NCBI GenBank assembly: GCA_003254885.1
Contig: QANT01004344.1
Span: 1-64,000 of the forward strand
Direction of reading: 5' to 3'
Length of the DNA stretch: 64,000 bases
DNA from: Purshia tridentata
Taxonomy: Eukaryota; Streptophyta; Magnoliopsida; Rosales; Rosaceae
In this document: piece by piece, positions 1-12,200 of the stretch
How positions within the stretch are numbered: the first letter of the stretch is position 1
How the letters are laid out: every line of letters begins with the position of its first letter
Made by a program: the position numbers and the translations under genes
Notes under the pieces: model-generated
Database searches by the model: none
What the model was told of the DNA's origin: nothing
The model's input: the letters and a program-made list of their open reading frames with translations, nothing else

Positions 1-1520
1 AAAAGATACTAACTTTTTCAGTTTAAATACTAATTCGAAACAAAAGTTTTTGAATCAGGTCACAAATTTGTACAACACATAAATTTTTTGACACAAATCA
101 CTTGAGCAAATTGTCAAATGCTCAGTAACTTTCTGTTGTTTTTTTTTAATTTGTTATACTTCTAGGATCAATAGACATGCAATCACAATTGTGACGGTAT
201 AAAATTCATTTAAATTCAATTTTATAAATGTTTAACTATTTCAGGCATTTAATTTAGTTAAGAGAATGCAATTCTATAACCTAGAGATTATACACTAAAG
301 CTTAAGCCTCATAAACAATAAAAATATAACAAATGAACTAAGTTGTGATTGTCTTAGTAAAAAGTTGTGACTGTTATACGGTCATTAATGAGCTAGTAAA
401 CAATAAGATTTAGTTTTACGAGCACTTGGTGGATAGTGCCGAGCATTTGATAGAACTAAATTTTTTAAAGTAATGCTTAAAATGAAATTTAATATTTTAA
501 GTGAAATGACATAAAGTTTTAGTAATTAAAATTAGATGCCTAAAGTTGATAGACCTTAAAATTAAATGCTCACTACGAATCAAGAAGTAAAAAAGATGCT
601 CACTGCTAATTCCTATGTGACTAATCCAACAAGCATCATAAAAATAGACTAATCACAGGTTATTTCTTGGATTAGACGGTCAATTCGATTCAAATTAGGT
701 GTCAAAGTGAATGAGTGTATTGTGAAAAGTTTTTCAATCAAATTAATTTAGAAAATCAAAATATTACGTTCGTTATATAATTGTATCCTACAAGGATGCT
801 AAAAATAATATTAACAAAAACCTCATGTGAAATAGAAAATTACATCGGGAGTACTTAGATTTTTAAGCATTTTGTCATTGGATGATAAAAAAGGGGTCTA
901 ATTAGGTAGGTTCGGTGACATTAATATTTATAGTTTTCTTCCACTATTGCAGCCAATTAATATTTATGTGTTTATCTCAAATCATATCACTATCAACTTT
1001 AAATTAATAATAATATTAATGAGATGAGAATCGAACTTTGATGCACAATAAATAATTTTACGATTCTTCTAACTAACCTACTCAACAATTGTACTATCGT
1101 CATTAAAACTCACTTATATTAAATATATTAATTAGAAATCCCAAGCAATTCTCTTTATAAAAATCTATATGATTTTCCTTCAAATTTGTAAGCTAATAAT
1201 GATATGAACGAGGCACTACGAATTTTTAAGAAAACAAAAAATGAATAAATCATTGCTTCATTCTACTTATCATTTGGGTTGGTTTCTCAAAGTATCTAGC
1301 TAATGACCAAATCTCACTTCTATAATCAATAGTTGCTAAAATGCCATAATATTTCCAAACAATACTAGGTGGTCAAAGAAGAGTAAAGCCTAAGTTACAA
1401 CTTTTAGTTACGTAACTTTTACAAAAACAAAAAGTGTATATGTATATGAATAAATTTTCAGTTGAGAAACATTTCGAACATAGTAGATCATCACATGCCA
1501 TCATCTTATTAATTTTACAA

Positions 1521-1710
1521 GAGTGTCGCACATGAGATCATATTTCTTATTAGTTTTTTGGTACCCATTTGATACTAGACATGATCTTAACCATTGAATT
1601 ATGAGTAGAAAGAAATATTAAGGAGAAAAATTATGATTCAATGGCTAAGATCTTTACCCGGTACTAAATAGGTACCAAAAAACAAATAAGAAATATGCTC
1701 TTGTCACACA
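1521..1710. mobile_element. Fold-back MITE-like inverted repeat
   Basis: Two arms of roughly 80 bp are near-perfect reverse complements. The left arm runs through ATTTCTTATTAG, TTTTTTGGTACC and GATCTTAACCATTGAAT. The right arm reads the same on the minus strand with a few substitutions. A short spacer rich in A separates them near 1609-1622. With no coding capacity and arms covering nearly the whole unit, it fits a miniature inverted-repeat transposable element. No target-site duplication could be fixed with certainty. Confidence 0.7.
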
Positions 1711-2622
1711 TCTATTACATTATCACTAGTAAAATGCCTTATACATACACATGTACATATATATTAAAAAGAGGTGAAAACCTAACAATCAAATCAAACT
1801 TCAACCGTCAAAATAGTAAAAAACTAACACTAGATTTTTGGGTTTTTAGTTTAAATGAATGAGGGTTTAATTAACATCAAGGAATTGCTTCACATGCATG
1901 AAAATTCAATTTGCAAATGAAAGGGGATTTGTTCCCTAAACCCAATCATAGATTATGATATATAATTAATCTCTTTAATAATGGTTTGTCTGGATTGCCT
2001 AGCAAAAAATGAATAGATCGATGATATATTTGTCTTCATTAACAATCTTAAATGTTTGAACTTAGAACCTTCTATTCCAACACATGACTTTTTCTTTTCC
2101 AACAAATATTGAGAGTACGCGTATATTGAGGTGTAATATTCCAAGTCTAAGAATATTAGACAACTGGGTATTAATTAGTGTCTTTTGATTAATACACAAG
2201 TCAATATTTACAACACTCTCTTATTCATAAATTGATGACCATTATGCAGTACGCGTTTAAAAGTGGTAATGTGGTATGATTCGATGAGAAAAACTTGTGT
2301 GTATCGAGAGTATATTCTCTTACTTTTACTATATGGTGGTCATGTGATTATTTCTTGTGAGGCTTATATCCATGTTAGTGTTATACACAAATTGTTATTT
2401 TTTCGAGTTTCACCAATAACAAACATAGTAATTTTAGTAAATACTTGCAATGATGACAATTTAATCAAACAGTTAAACGGTTTACGATTTGTCTAATTTG
2501 TTAACGTAAATAATCTTTAAAGTGAGACTTAAAAAATAGATAATTCTAATTATCAAATTTTATAATTTGGAAGAAATCCAAAATTAATATATCATTATAA
2601 CTAAAAAAAGATATATCTTGAA

Positions 2623-2669
2623 GGTCATGATAATCCTATTCCTAGGGTCATGATAATCCTATTCCTAGG
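2623..2669. repeat. 23-bp tandem duplication
   Basis: The unit beginning GGTCATGATAATCC and ending CCTAG occurs twice in direct succession without a mismatch. It lies in noncoding AT-rich sequence. Confidence 0.9.
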
Positions 2670-4847
2670 ATAATGTAAATCGTATCTTTAATAATGCCAT
2701 ATAATCAATTTTACTAATAAGAAAGTGTCTTTTTCTTCATATTATAGTTTGATTTAGTTTATACATTAATTTTTTATTTATTTATCTGTGTATAATTGAA
2801 TAGCCTGTAATTATCAACTAATATATAATATTTATATCATTACTTTAAATTTCACCAGAAAACATTAGTTTTAAAAATTGTTATTTTGGAGTAATTAAGA
2901 TGAGGGTGTCAAGGCTCCACAAAAGTCACCATTTAAAACATGCCCCATTGGAGTATCTTCTGTTTTTTTATCCTTGTTTTAATTGTTTATTTTATTTTTG
3001 TGGGTTTATTTTTTGGTTTGCTAAGACGATGACTAGCACCCAAAAGAAAAAAGAGAGAGAGAGTGTGACGTGGGGGGCACACACTTATTGAACAATAGCA
3101 AGCTAAAAGACAAGAACAACAAGAATTTCGAATCACTTCCTCTGGATATCCGAACGTGCTTAGATTAATGATTATTGACTATTCTTAATCAATCATCTTA
3201 TTAATCTAATCTAATTCTTAATACACGCATGCAGCTACCATGCTTTTCCTCAAAGGTCAAATCTTTTCTTTTCTTTTTATTTATTCTCTTTTTTTTTTTG
3301 GTTCAAGGGCCAAACAAAACAAACTAGATATAAAAATGTAAAGCTTACGTGGGTACAACTTAATGGATAAAATTCTTCTTATTTTTTTAAATGGATATTT
3401 TATTTCATATTTGTTTGACACATGAATAAAAATTTGAAGAATTAATGAAAATTTCAGGTTTTTCTTTTTTAATTTAAGAAAAAAAGTTTTATAAATTAAG
3501 AATTAAGATGTGAAATTGATATTAAAGTTTAAAATCAACTACATAACACATCGCATGCATAAATTAGAGTAAGAGTAAATTGCAACAATGGTCCTCAATC
3601 TTTACTTTTACTATTTTTGAATTTTATAGTCCTCAAACTTTCATCAGTGTATTACTTAAGTTCTAATTTTTTATTTTTTTTGTTAATTTTAATTATGTGT
3701 CATGTATGTGAGCTTTTTTTGAAAGATAAAAATGATAGTCCACCTTTTTCTTCCCCCAACATGATATACAAGTTTACAATTGAAAAAAATAAATAAATAA
3801 AATTGATAAAATGAATTAAAGTGATATACAAATAAAAGTTAATTGATTATATAATTTAAAAATAAGTTCGTAGACGATACTCAAAATAAAATTCAAAGTA
3901 TCATTGCTATAATTCTATCGTTGAAGTAATATAGTGTTAGTGTGCTACGCAAATAATTTTTTTAATTTTATTATGAACAACTTATGTACATGAAATTTGA
4001 AATAGAACTTCCTTCGAAGAAAAAAGGGAGTGATCACTATCATCTCTCTGGTTGTGAGTCAATGTTAATCAGGCCCCGGTGTGTGAACGTGTCTCCATGG
4101 GGTCACGTGTGCAAAGGACACTGCATGTTGTGCAGAGACAGCTCACAGCAGTGCATGAAATTAACGTGTACAGGGACACAGAGGATCACGGTGAGAAGAG
4201 AGAGAGAGAGAGACGTACGGTTTGAGTTTGACTAAAAAAAACCAAGTCATTCAAAGCGCGCAAAGGGTGACGATGTACGTAGTGTCGGACATCTATGCAT
4301 TAGATGACACCGGTATAATTAGTACATTATATATTATTATATGTTTCTCTGCTCCAAAGCTCTACGTTCTCTTTTTTTTCTTTATAACTTTTTTTAATTT
4401 GTTATATTGTACCAATTATTCAATGTAAAAATATGAAAAATACATAATGTATATAGGGTGCAAATAAGAGGGTAAAATGGTTCACTTATTATTCACTAAA
4501 TCTCGTTTAAGTTCATAATTTTTTTAAGTGTCATGTTGATCTATAAATTGCATGAAATATTTTGTTTTAATCAAAATCGAGCAAAATCAAACAAATTTGC
4601 ATATTAGTTTTGTACCTCTGAGTTGATTTTAATGACTAAAATTAATTTTAAACTATAATAGAACATATAAAATAATTCGTGAATCAATATAAAACTTAGA
4701 AAAATTTATGAGCTAAAATAAAACATAGCAAATAATAACTAGATCTATTTCGTAGCGCAAATAATTAAGCTTTTTGAATACGAAAATGTAACATGCTTGT
4801 TTGAAGGTGAAAAATGTGTGACAGTAAGTGGTTAGAAGCAAGGTGTA

Positions 4848-4985
4848 AATTTCGAAATTTTCGGTGAAATTTCGCCGAAAATTTCGTTTTTTGGGGGTAT
4901 GGAAATTTTAACACCAACCTATTAATTTTTCGCCGAAATTTCGTCTAAATTTCCGAAATTACCGAAATTTCGCCGAAATTTAAGA
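4848..4985. repeat. Palindromic CGAAATTT repeat cluster
   Basis: The motif GAAATTTCG and its variants (TTTCGCCGAAA, TTTCGGTGAAA, TTCCGAAATTACCG) recur many times in about 130 bp. The left block (4853-4894) and right block (4928-4983) are inverted copies of each other around a non-repetitive centre (4895-4927). Each unit is itself almost palindromic, so the whole can fold as nested hairpins. It is CpG-dense compared with its surroundings. It is probably the remnant of a small inverted-repeat element. Confidence 0.7.
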
Positions 4986-6392
4986 TTGGTGAGAGAGCTG
5001 ATGATGATTGATTACAAAGGTGATGGAGATTGGAGACATGCACGATGCTTAACGTGGGGTTATTATCCCTTTATTGAGTTTATTCCTTCACTTCTAATCA
5101 TGTGATAAGATGGGTGTGCTGCGTGTTCAATTGAGAGGCACTCTTAAACCTTTTTTATTAAAGACAAAAAGAAGGATCCAATTTCTCCAACTTTGGAACC
5201 AATTTCCCAATTTCCATGTTGATTTTGGTGTTTTAATTCAAATAAAACAATTAGGTAATAATTAATTTACTGTATTTGAGTCAACTGCACTCTGAGAAAT
5301 TTTTAGGCTCACTTTTTAATTGATCTACAACAACAACGATGTACATGTGTTTATATTTATAGGTTTATTTCTACATGTATTATTGTGTTAATGAATAACG
5401 ATAAATAATACAATATTTATTATATTCAAAACTACAAGTATATGATTGACCGTCCAAATGTACTTACTGTATCCAGAACCACACATACGTACTTTAATAT
5501 TTACTTGATCAAATACCTATATGTACTTAGCATACAACCCATGCCCCAACCCTAGAGTTCCAAAAATGTGTAAGCATCAATAATACCCCATGGTCCTCTA
5601 ACCCCAGGGGACTGAATTGACCTTTGGTTCTCAATTAGTGCCACTAAACATGCACTTCTTTTGGCTGATTATTTAATTAAAACCCAATCATGGCAACCAT
5701 ATATTATTCTAATTCAATGAAATCTCTTTCTTTTACCTTTATTTATTTATAATTTTTTACTCCAAAGAATAATAAATATATATTTGGAGGGTCACAAGTC
5801 ACAACCCACAAAACGAACACCAAAGCAAAAAGCAAATTCAAGACCAGAAAGGTTTCAGAGAGAGGGACTCAAGCATATTATACACTTTTAGCATGCTCGA
5901 GCTGAATCCAATAAAGCAGCAGACAGCTGTAAGATCTCGGAGGTACGTACACCGACTGATGCAATGCCTTGAAATAAACACTATTTCATTAAATGGTCGA
6001 TCAACTTAGCCCAAAAAGCTGAGCACTTTTGGGGCTTTTTATAGTACGGGGTGCAAATATCCAGAGAGTGTTCAAACTCATCATTAGTGTTTGGACACTT
6101 TCTCACGTATCACAGTAATAATTTTACATTAGAGGTATTCTTGGAGCACTGTATATGCACAAGGAAACTTCACTTTTATGTAAAATGAGCTGTGGAGTTG
6201 GTGTAGAAAAAGGGAGTACAGAGTTGTCCAAAATAGCGTTATGTCTTGTCTATTTTTTATTTTCTCATTAATTTTACATTGTCTTTCTGCATGTGATTGT
6301 TGGGGTTTGATTATTATTACTCTCCAAGTTTCCATACATGCCATGCATTACTCCACGAACCATTTTTGGGTCACTCCATCTCGCAATGTTAG

Positions 6393-6674
6393 TGCATAAT
6401 CAGAATCGTTCACATTTTAAATCACCAATTATAGATCATCTATGTAAAAAATTAACTTAATCAAAAATTATTTAGTTATAGAATTGTTGTTAATTAAATA
6501 AAAAAATCAATGGTTTTGTAAAAACCATTTATTTTTTCTATTTAATTGACAATAATTATATAACCAAATGATTTCCAATTGAGTTGATTTTTTGCATAGA
6601 TAATCTATAATAGGTGATCTAAAATATAAACGATTCTGATAGATGATCTAAAATATAAACGATTCCGATTATGC
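6393..6674. mobile_element. Fold-back MITE-like element
   Basis: The left end reads TGCATAATCAGAATCGTT and the right end is its near reverse complement, AACGATTCCGATTATGCG. Homology between the arms continues inward through ATAGATCATCTATG, AATTATTTAGTTATA and TTAATTAAATA to the AAAACCATT centre near 6520-6530. The right arm holds an extra internal duplication of about 30 bp (GATCTAAAATATAAACGATT occurs twice). There is no coding capacity. It fits a miniature inverted-repeat element. Confidence 0.75.
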
Positions 6675-7181
6675 GTCGATATTGCCGAAAAAGAGGGGAT
6701 CTGACTCTCTTGTTTGGTTATAAACTGCATAAAGAGTTGAAAGTACTACATGTATGGTCCACCAGACCAACTTGCCATAATGCATGCCATGTGATAACCC
6801 AATGGATCTTTGACTAAGTTCCTTCATATATTGCTTGCTTCCCCAAATTTCCACTACAAGGTAACAATCCAATTGTGCATCTTTTGAATAATGAATGATG
6901 AACTTTTTGGGCTAAACTGGTACATTTCTCTATCCTTCAAGTTTGACTAAAACTTCATTTTAGTTGTTATTTTGTTGAAGATTCTGGAGATAATTTTGCT
7001 GACTAACGAAACTATCCCCATAAAGTTCTTTACTTAGATACCTATTTTCAATAACATTCTCATTTATAAAAAAAATACATAATTTAAATAAAGATACGTG
7101 AAAATAATTAGATACAGTGTAATCAAAACTGAAAAACAATAAGGGTTGAATAAAAAACTTAGGGTGACAAAGGAGTACATC

Positions 7182-7214
7182 CTAATTTTTTTTTTTTTTT
7201 TTTNTTTTTTTTTT
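7182..7214. other. Poly-T run with ambiguous base
   Basis: A run of about 33 T residues is broken by a single N at 7204. This is a sequencing or assembly uncertainty in homopolymer length, not a biological feature. Confidence 0.95.
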
Positions 7215-8600
7215 GCCCATAGTTTGCACTAATCCTTAAACTTGCATTACATGTCAAATTTAGCATATTTTGTAGCAAAAATATGACTGTATCTAGGTAA
7301 AAAGGATAGACAACATTGTTTCAATATTAATGACCAACGAGTTCATTACTTTATTTTCTCACTCTCTAATTATGAAAATATGGAAAAATTTTGGTCACAA
7401 ATTTTTTTTAAATAGAAAATATAATTCTGTGAACAAATTAAGGGCGAAGTTGAACTTGAATCCCTCCCTCTCTCTCTGATTTTGGCTCAGGTGAGTGTAA
7501 GTGGAAGCACTCTGCCGACTTCCCCACAGTGAAATTTTCACTTCTGAGAGAGAAGATTTAACTTGGAGTTTTTTCTTTAGACAGAAAATTTGATAATATA
7601 GCTATATTTCACATTAAGTATTTAACCAAACATCAAATCTTATTGAAGATTTTCTTTACCAGGTTATTATTCCCAAATTTCATCTTTCTTCTAAAAAGGA
7701 GCTGACTGCAAGTAATTCTAAAAGTCGCGTAATCCCATTTCACACCCGTCACCCCTTTGATCTTTTCTCATTTCAATCTCGTTTCTTACAAAATGATTGG
7801 AGCTTCAAACTCAAACTTCTTCTAACAAAAATGTAGAAAAATTCAAATGACTATTAAACTAATAGCCGGTTCAATGCTTTTCACTTCCATGAGTCTTGAA
7901 ATAAAATAGAGAAATTTAGCCACTGCACCTCCTAGTGGCAAATGGGTCGTGTTTTGTGGATTTAGGTCAAATCCGACACAACCCGTTAGTGTTCATGGAT
8001 TCATCTGATACCACTCGTTAATTTAAAAGTGGCAAAAACTCCTACCTTTTATCAGACTATTAGTTACTGCCATAACTTTAGCAACAACAACCCGACTCAG
8101 AAACGAATACTTTTTTATATCAACCCCCCATTGGCTGCTCCTAAACAACTATGCTACCAGCAAACAGAAGGTATCAGAAGGTGTACGTGTATGTTGTCCA
8201 AATGTGAACCAAAAAATTTTACAACCCTTGCAAAGACAAATAGACAATAGTATCCTATGAGAGACAAAAGGCTGCAACTTGTATGTGTTTTTGGTACATT
8301 GGCGGACCCTAACTTAGAAACTAATCTTAAAAGAATTCAAACATGACCAAGGACTAGATTCACTAGGACCTAATGAGCAATTATGTTGGGTGTTAGGCAT
8401 GACCTTTTTGCATCAGCTTTGAGAAGATGGCTTAACCAAATGCCAAATTGCGACAGTGAAAAAGGTGTGTACTGTATGGATGGACCCCTACCGTGGGCTG
8501 TGCCAAAACAATGTAGGTCACCTGCGACATTTTGTTTAATATAGAAGGCTGTCCATGTGCGAGGTAGGGTTCTGTCACTATAACACAGACCCAAATTGGG

Positions 8601-8603
8601 AGG

Positions 8604-8634
<31 letters not shown>
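8601..8634. repeat. (GA)n microsatellite
   Basis: About 15 GA dinucleotides with a GGGA start and a GATAGA end lie in noncoding sequence downstream of HCS1. Confidence 0.95.
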
Positions 8635-8635
<1 letters not shown>

Positions 8636-9294
8636 CCATGTACCCTACAACCACAGGACATACCATAAATAAAAGTTGGCTTCTCTTCTCCGAAAGAGAA
8701 TCTTTATCCTACATGTTTCAACCAACTAAAAATGATAGAAGCAACTAAAAGTTCTAATTGCATCACAATAACAGCCTTGCAACACATGAAATTTTGACAA
8801 GTGGGTCATGCTGGGGCCCGTAGATCTTAGATTCTTAGCTAAGCCAACAAACTAAGCATATGGTTTTTTTTTTTTTTCCAAACTAAGCATATCTTTGAGC
8901 ATGCATTCAACAAGAAAAAAAATAGTTCCCCTCAAAAAACCAAAAACTAAATTCAAACCAAAGCTAGCTGGCAAGGATGACCATATATCCTACAATGATT
9001 GATTTCTTGGGTTGATCATGACACAAGTCAGTATAATCCATTTCTTGTTTGGAAGTAAACACAGTACAGTGATTTTAAACGTGTAATCCATGAGTTCTGA
9101 CATTATTCAGCAAAGAAATACAGATCTAAGTTTGACCAAGATCTATACTGAAACAATAAATTAAAAAAAAATACAAAAAAAAAAAAAAGATAAAGTTTAG
9201 AGACAAATGAAAAAACAAACGATAAAACATTCTCAGTAGCGCACATGATACAGCAAAATTTTAGCTACTGATGCAAGGTGCCAAGGAATCTTCT

Positions 9295-12200
9295 TCAGTC
9301 AAGTTTTCGTCTGAGTAATCCTCTGAAGAAGTCAAAGCTATAGACAAATAAAAACAATACCATGATTATTAGGTTAGAAATATTCAGGCTCATGTCTTAA
9401 CAAATTTCTAAAATTGTAACATGTAGGATAAATTTTGTAGTGACTAATCTTACATGAGGAATGCAATGCATGCTATCACATTGAGCGTATTCTTTATAAC
9501 TATAGTTGATCAGAAAAGGAGTAAAAAGTATATCAGGAAGTTCTTAATCACCCTCTCGCATGCACATACAGTAGTGTGATGTTTGACAAGAAAGACTTGT
9601 CAAGATCACCATACAGTCAACCCCAAATACACACACCCAGGAAACGATAGATATGGATTTAGTACAGAAATAGAAGGCTATGGATAAGAGGCCAGTAAAT
9701 GAAAAATAAACCAGGTCACTTTCAAAATGGTAAATGCATGCAAAAGTTTTCACAATAACCATATTGGGAAAGAAAAGGACAGTACAAGAGACATGAGCAG
9801 AACTTCTGTACACCTTCGGATGGTAAAACCAAATTTGAAAAGGACATGATAACAAGGTGCTGTTCTTTTGACCAAGCAACCTGACACAATTGTTGTCACA
9901 CTAAAGCAGAGGTATAATTTAAATCAACAGTTAAAGAAGATGATGGTGTTGCAATGTCCAGATTTTGAACATCTGATATCTCAAGTGATCTGCCTAGTTT
10001 TTAGTGAAGGACACATGGGTTTAAACAAAAAGCCTATATAATTGTGGAACTGGGACCAAACCAGGACACAAATTTAAATAACAATTAAAATCCATTAATA
10101 TGTCAGCAAAACAATTACTTAGATATAATACCATGAAATATATCTCAGTAAAGCTTATGAAAAAATTTGAACCTTATTGCCAGGTATCCCATATGGAAGA
10201 AATGATTCAGAGAAATCTTGACCAGGTAGTGTTTGCTTTGGCTGACAATGAAAATTGTATTGCTATTTTTGTGGCTCTAAATTGTGCTAGCACATGGCCG
10301 AAAAAATTGTGCTAGCACTTTTAAATAAAAGGAAATCACACTGTTTATTTCCAACTTAGGGCTTGCTTACCTTATGTTCTTCCAGTAGTTTTCAGGTTTC
10401 CTACTTATTAGTTGAACTATTGTATACCATTCATAGTTAATACCCAAAAACAAAGAATCTATTAAGCAAATTTACCTATTACCATCAGGATGAAGTTCAC
10501 ACATCTGATTGTCATCACCAATAGCTAACAAATACCCTGCAGATGTCAAACCCTGCAAATGAAAGATTTAATGCTGAATAACCTAATACCAATATATGGT
10601 ATTGATAATATAATAATACTTTGAACCATCTAGCACCATAAGGACACGAGTCCACATACAAATTGCAGTTGAAAACATTTGAGAATTTCATTATAAGACA
10701 TAGAAGATAATACAAACACATCCAGTACGGTTGACCCTATTTACACTGGTATGTCCTGTGGTTTAAGTGTGACATTTACGCTCTGTGGATTACAAAATTC
10801 TCTATTGAATGGATACTGTTAATAAGCATGTAATGACTATTTTATCCTTGTCTTCTTCCCCTATCCAAGCCTTCTATTCTATCATTGCATCCATCCATGG
10901 TTGTACCAAGATTGAGCTACATTCATATCCATGGTGCTCCATTGCCTACATGATGGCTTTGATAAAGAGGAGATTCAATGCTTGACATCGTGCATGTGGC
11001 AATATCTTGGCTCATAGCTGTAATGGTGGTTTTGCGTGGCTGAGTGAGGATTTTTGTGGGATTTGTAGGATTTTAGTGGCATTTGTGCATAAGTTTGGAG
11101 ATTAAGAAGAAGATGTAGATGGTCAATTTATATAAAATGATAACGTCATGCATGTGATCAATTTTCTGTCAAAACTAGTGGTTTTTTTTGGACTGAAAAA
11201 CCAGTTGTTTTATGTAACATAGACCACAAATAATATAGGTGGTAAGAGAGGAAATCATAAAGGGTATAAGTGTCAGAAAATAAATTACAAGGTTTTCATC
11301 GTAAAAGGGTCAACCATAAAAGGAGTATTTGTAGTTTCCCATAATTTATAAATTTTAGGCTAGATCTTTTGTCATTCTTCAGATCAAAGATTCCCACACC
11401 TCTTTACCCAATAAGTTCTATGACTTCTGGATATGAAGATAAATGGGCCAATCTTTTACAAATAAAAAACCAAAATCCTTGAGGTCCCTTTGTGACTTTT
11501 TAGCTTTGTGGTATAACCCAAAGCCCAGCAAGTCCTTGGTTTGACTGGCGGGGGTTTATGTCTACTTTGTCATTAAAATCATTATCCATAAATTTAACCA
11601 TTAAATTTCCTGTCTGAACCAGAAAGGATAATATAAAAGTTTTTTTTTTGGGTTTATATCATAAGAAAGGGCATAACAATTTCAGCTACATACGCATGCA
11701 TATCGAAGCTAGTTTGTCACACCTGAATAGTGACCACGTTTTCCACCACTTGGTCATCATTCTTTTCCTGCACAATAACCCTCTGCCCACTGCAAAATCA
11801 GGACAAAATTAATTTCAAAGGTAGACCTACATGCTTGACCACAGTTATTCTGATTGATATGGATTTGTGCACAAATACCTGTTCAACTTTTGTTATTAAG
11901 GTATTATACAAAGGAAAAGAAAAATAAGTAAAGGCCTCAAGGTTACAAGAATTTGTGGTCTAGTTGAGGGGAGAAAACAATGATGTTGAGAAGGCTGAAT
12001 ACTGAGCATGTTTGAGATATTGTGGTAGCACAGCACGATGAGAGTATGCTCACATATTTCAGAGTTGGTGCAACATAGACCACCTGTTCCCGAGTAAGAA
12101 CCATAGCTCACAAGTTTTAATTTGAATACAAAGAACATGGGTAACCTGCCTTACAAAGATATGGTACCATGTCTTTAACACCATGCATCTCAAATCTAAC

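Larger units (their letters stand above)
1..9290. other. Gene-poor AT-rich spacer
   Basis: No open frame here looks like a conserved protein, and none has convincing splice context. The stretch holds the repeats listed separately: a 23-bp tandem duplication near 2623, the palindromic cluster at 4848-4985, inverted repeats at 1521-1710 and 6393-6674, a poly-T run with an N at 7204, and a GA microsatellite at 8601. Two segments of less AT-rich sequence (about 4020-4310, with a CACGTG G-box near 4104, and 5830-5960) look like leader or promoter sequence but lead to no gene I can identify. The last part, up to 9294, should include the 3' UTR of HCS1. Confidence 0.6.

Noticed and set aside
2263-2496. 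77-codon open frame on the plus strand
   Set aside because: Low-complexity hydrophobic translation, no family resemblance, no splice or promoter context; AT-rich chance frame.
4110-4175. Possible miR408-type precursor (GTGCATG near GCAGAGACAG)
   Set aside because: The mature sequence does not match and the flanks do not fold into a proper duplex.
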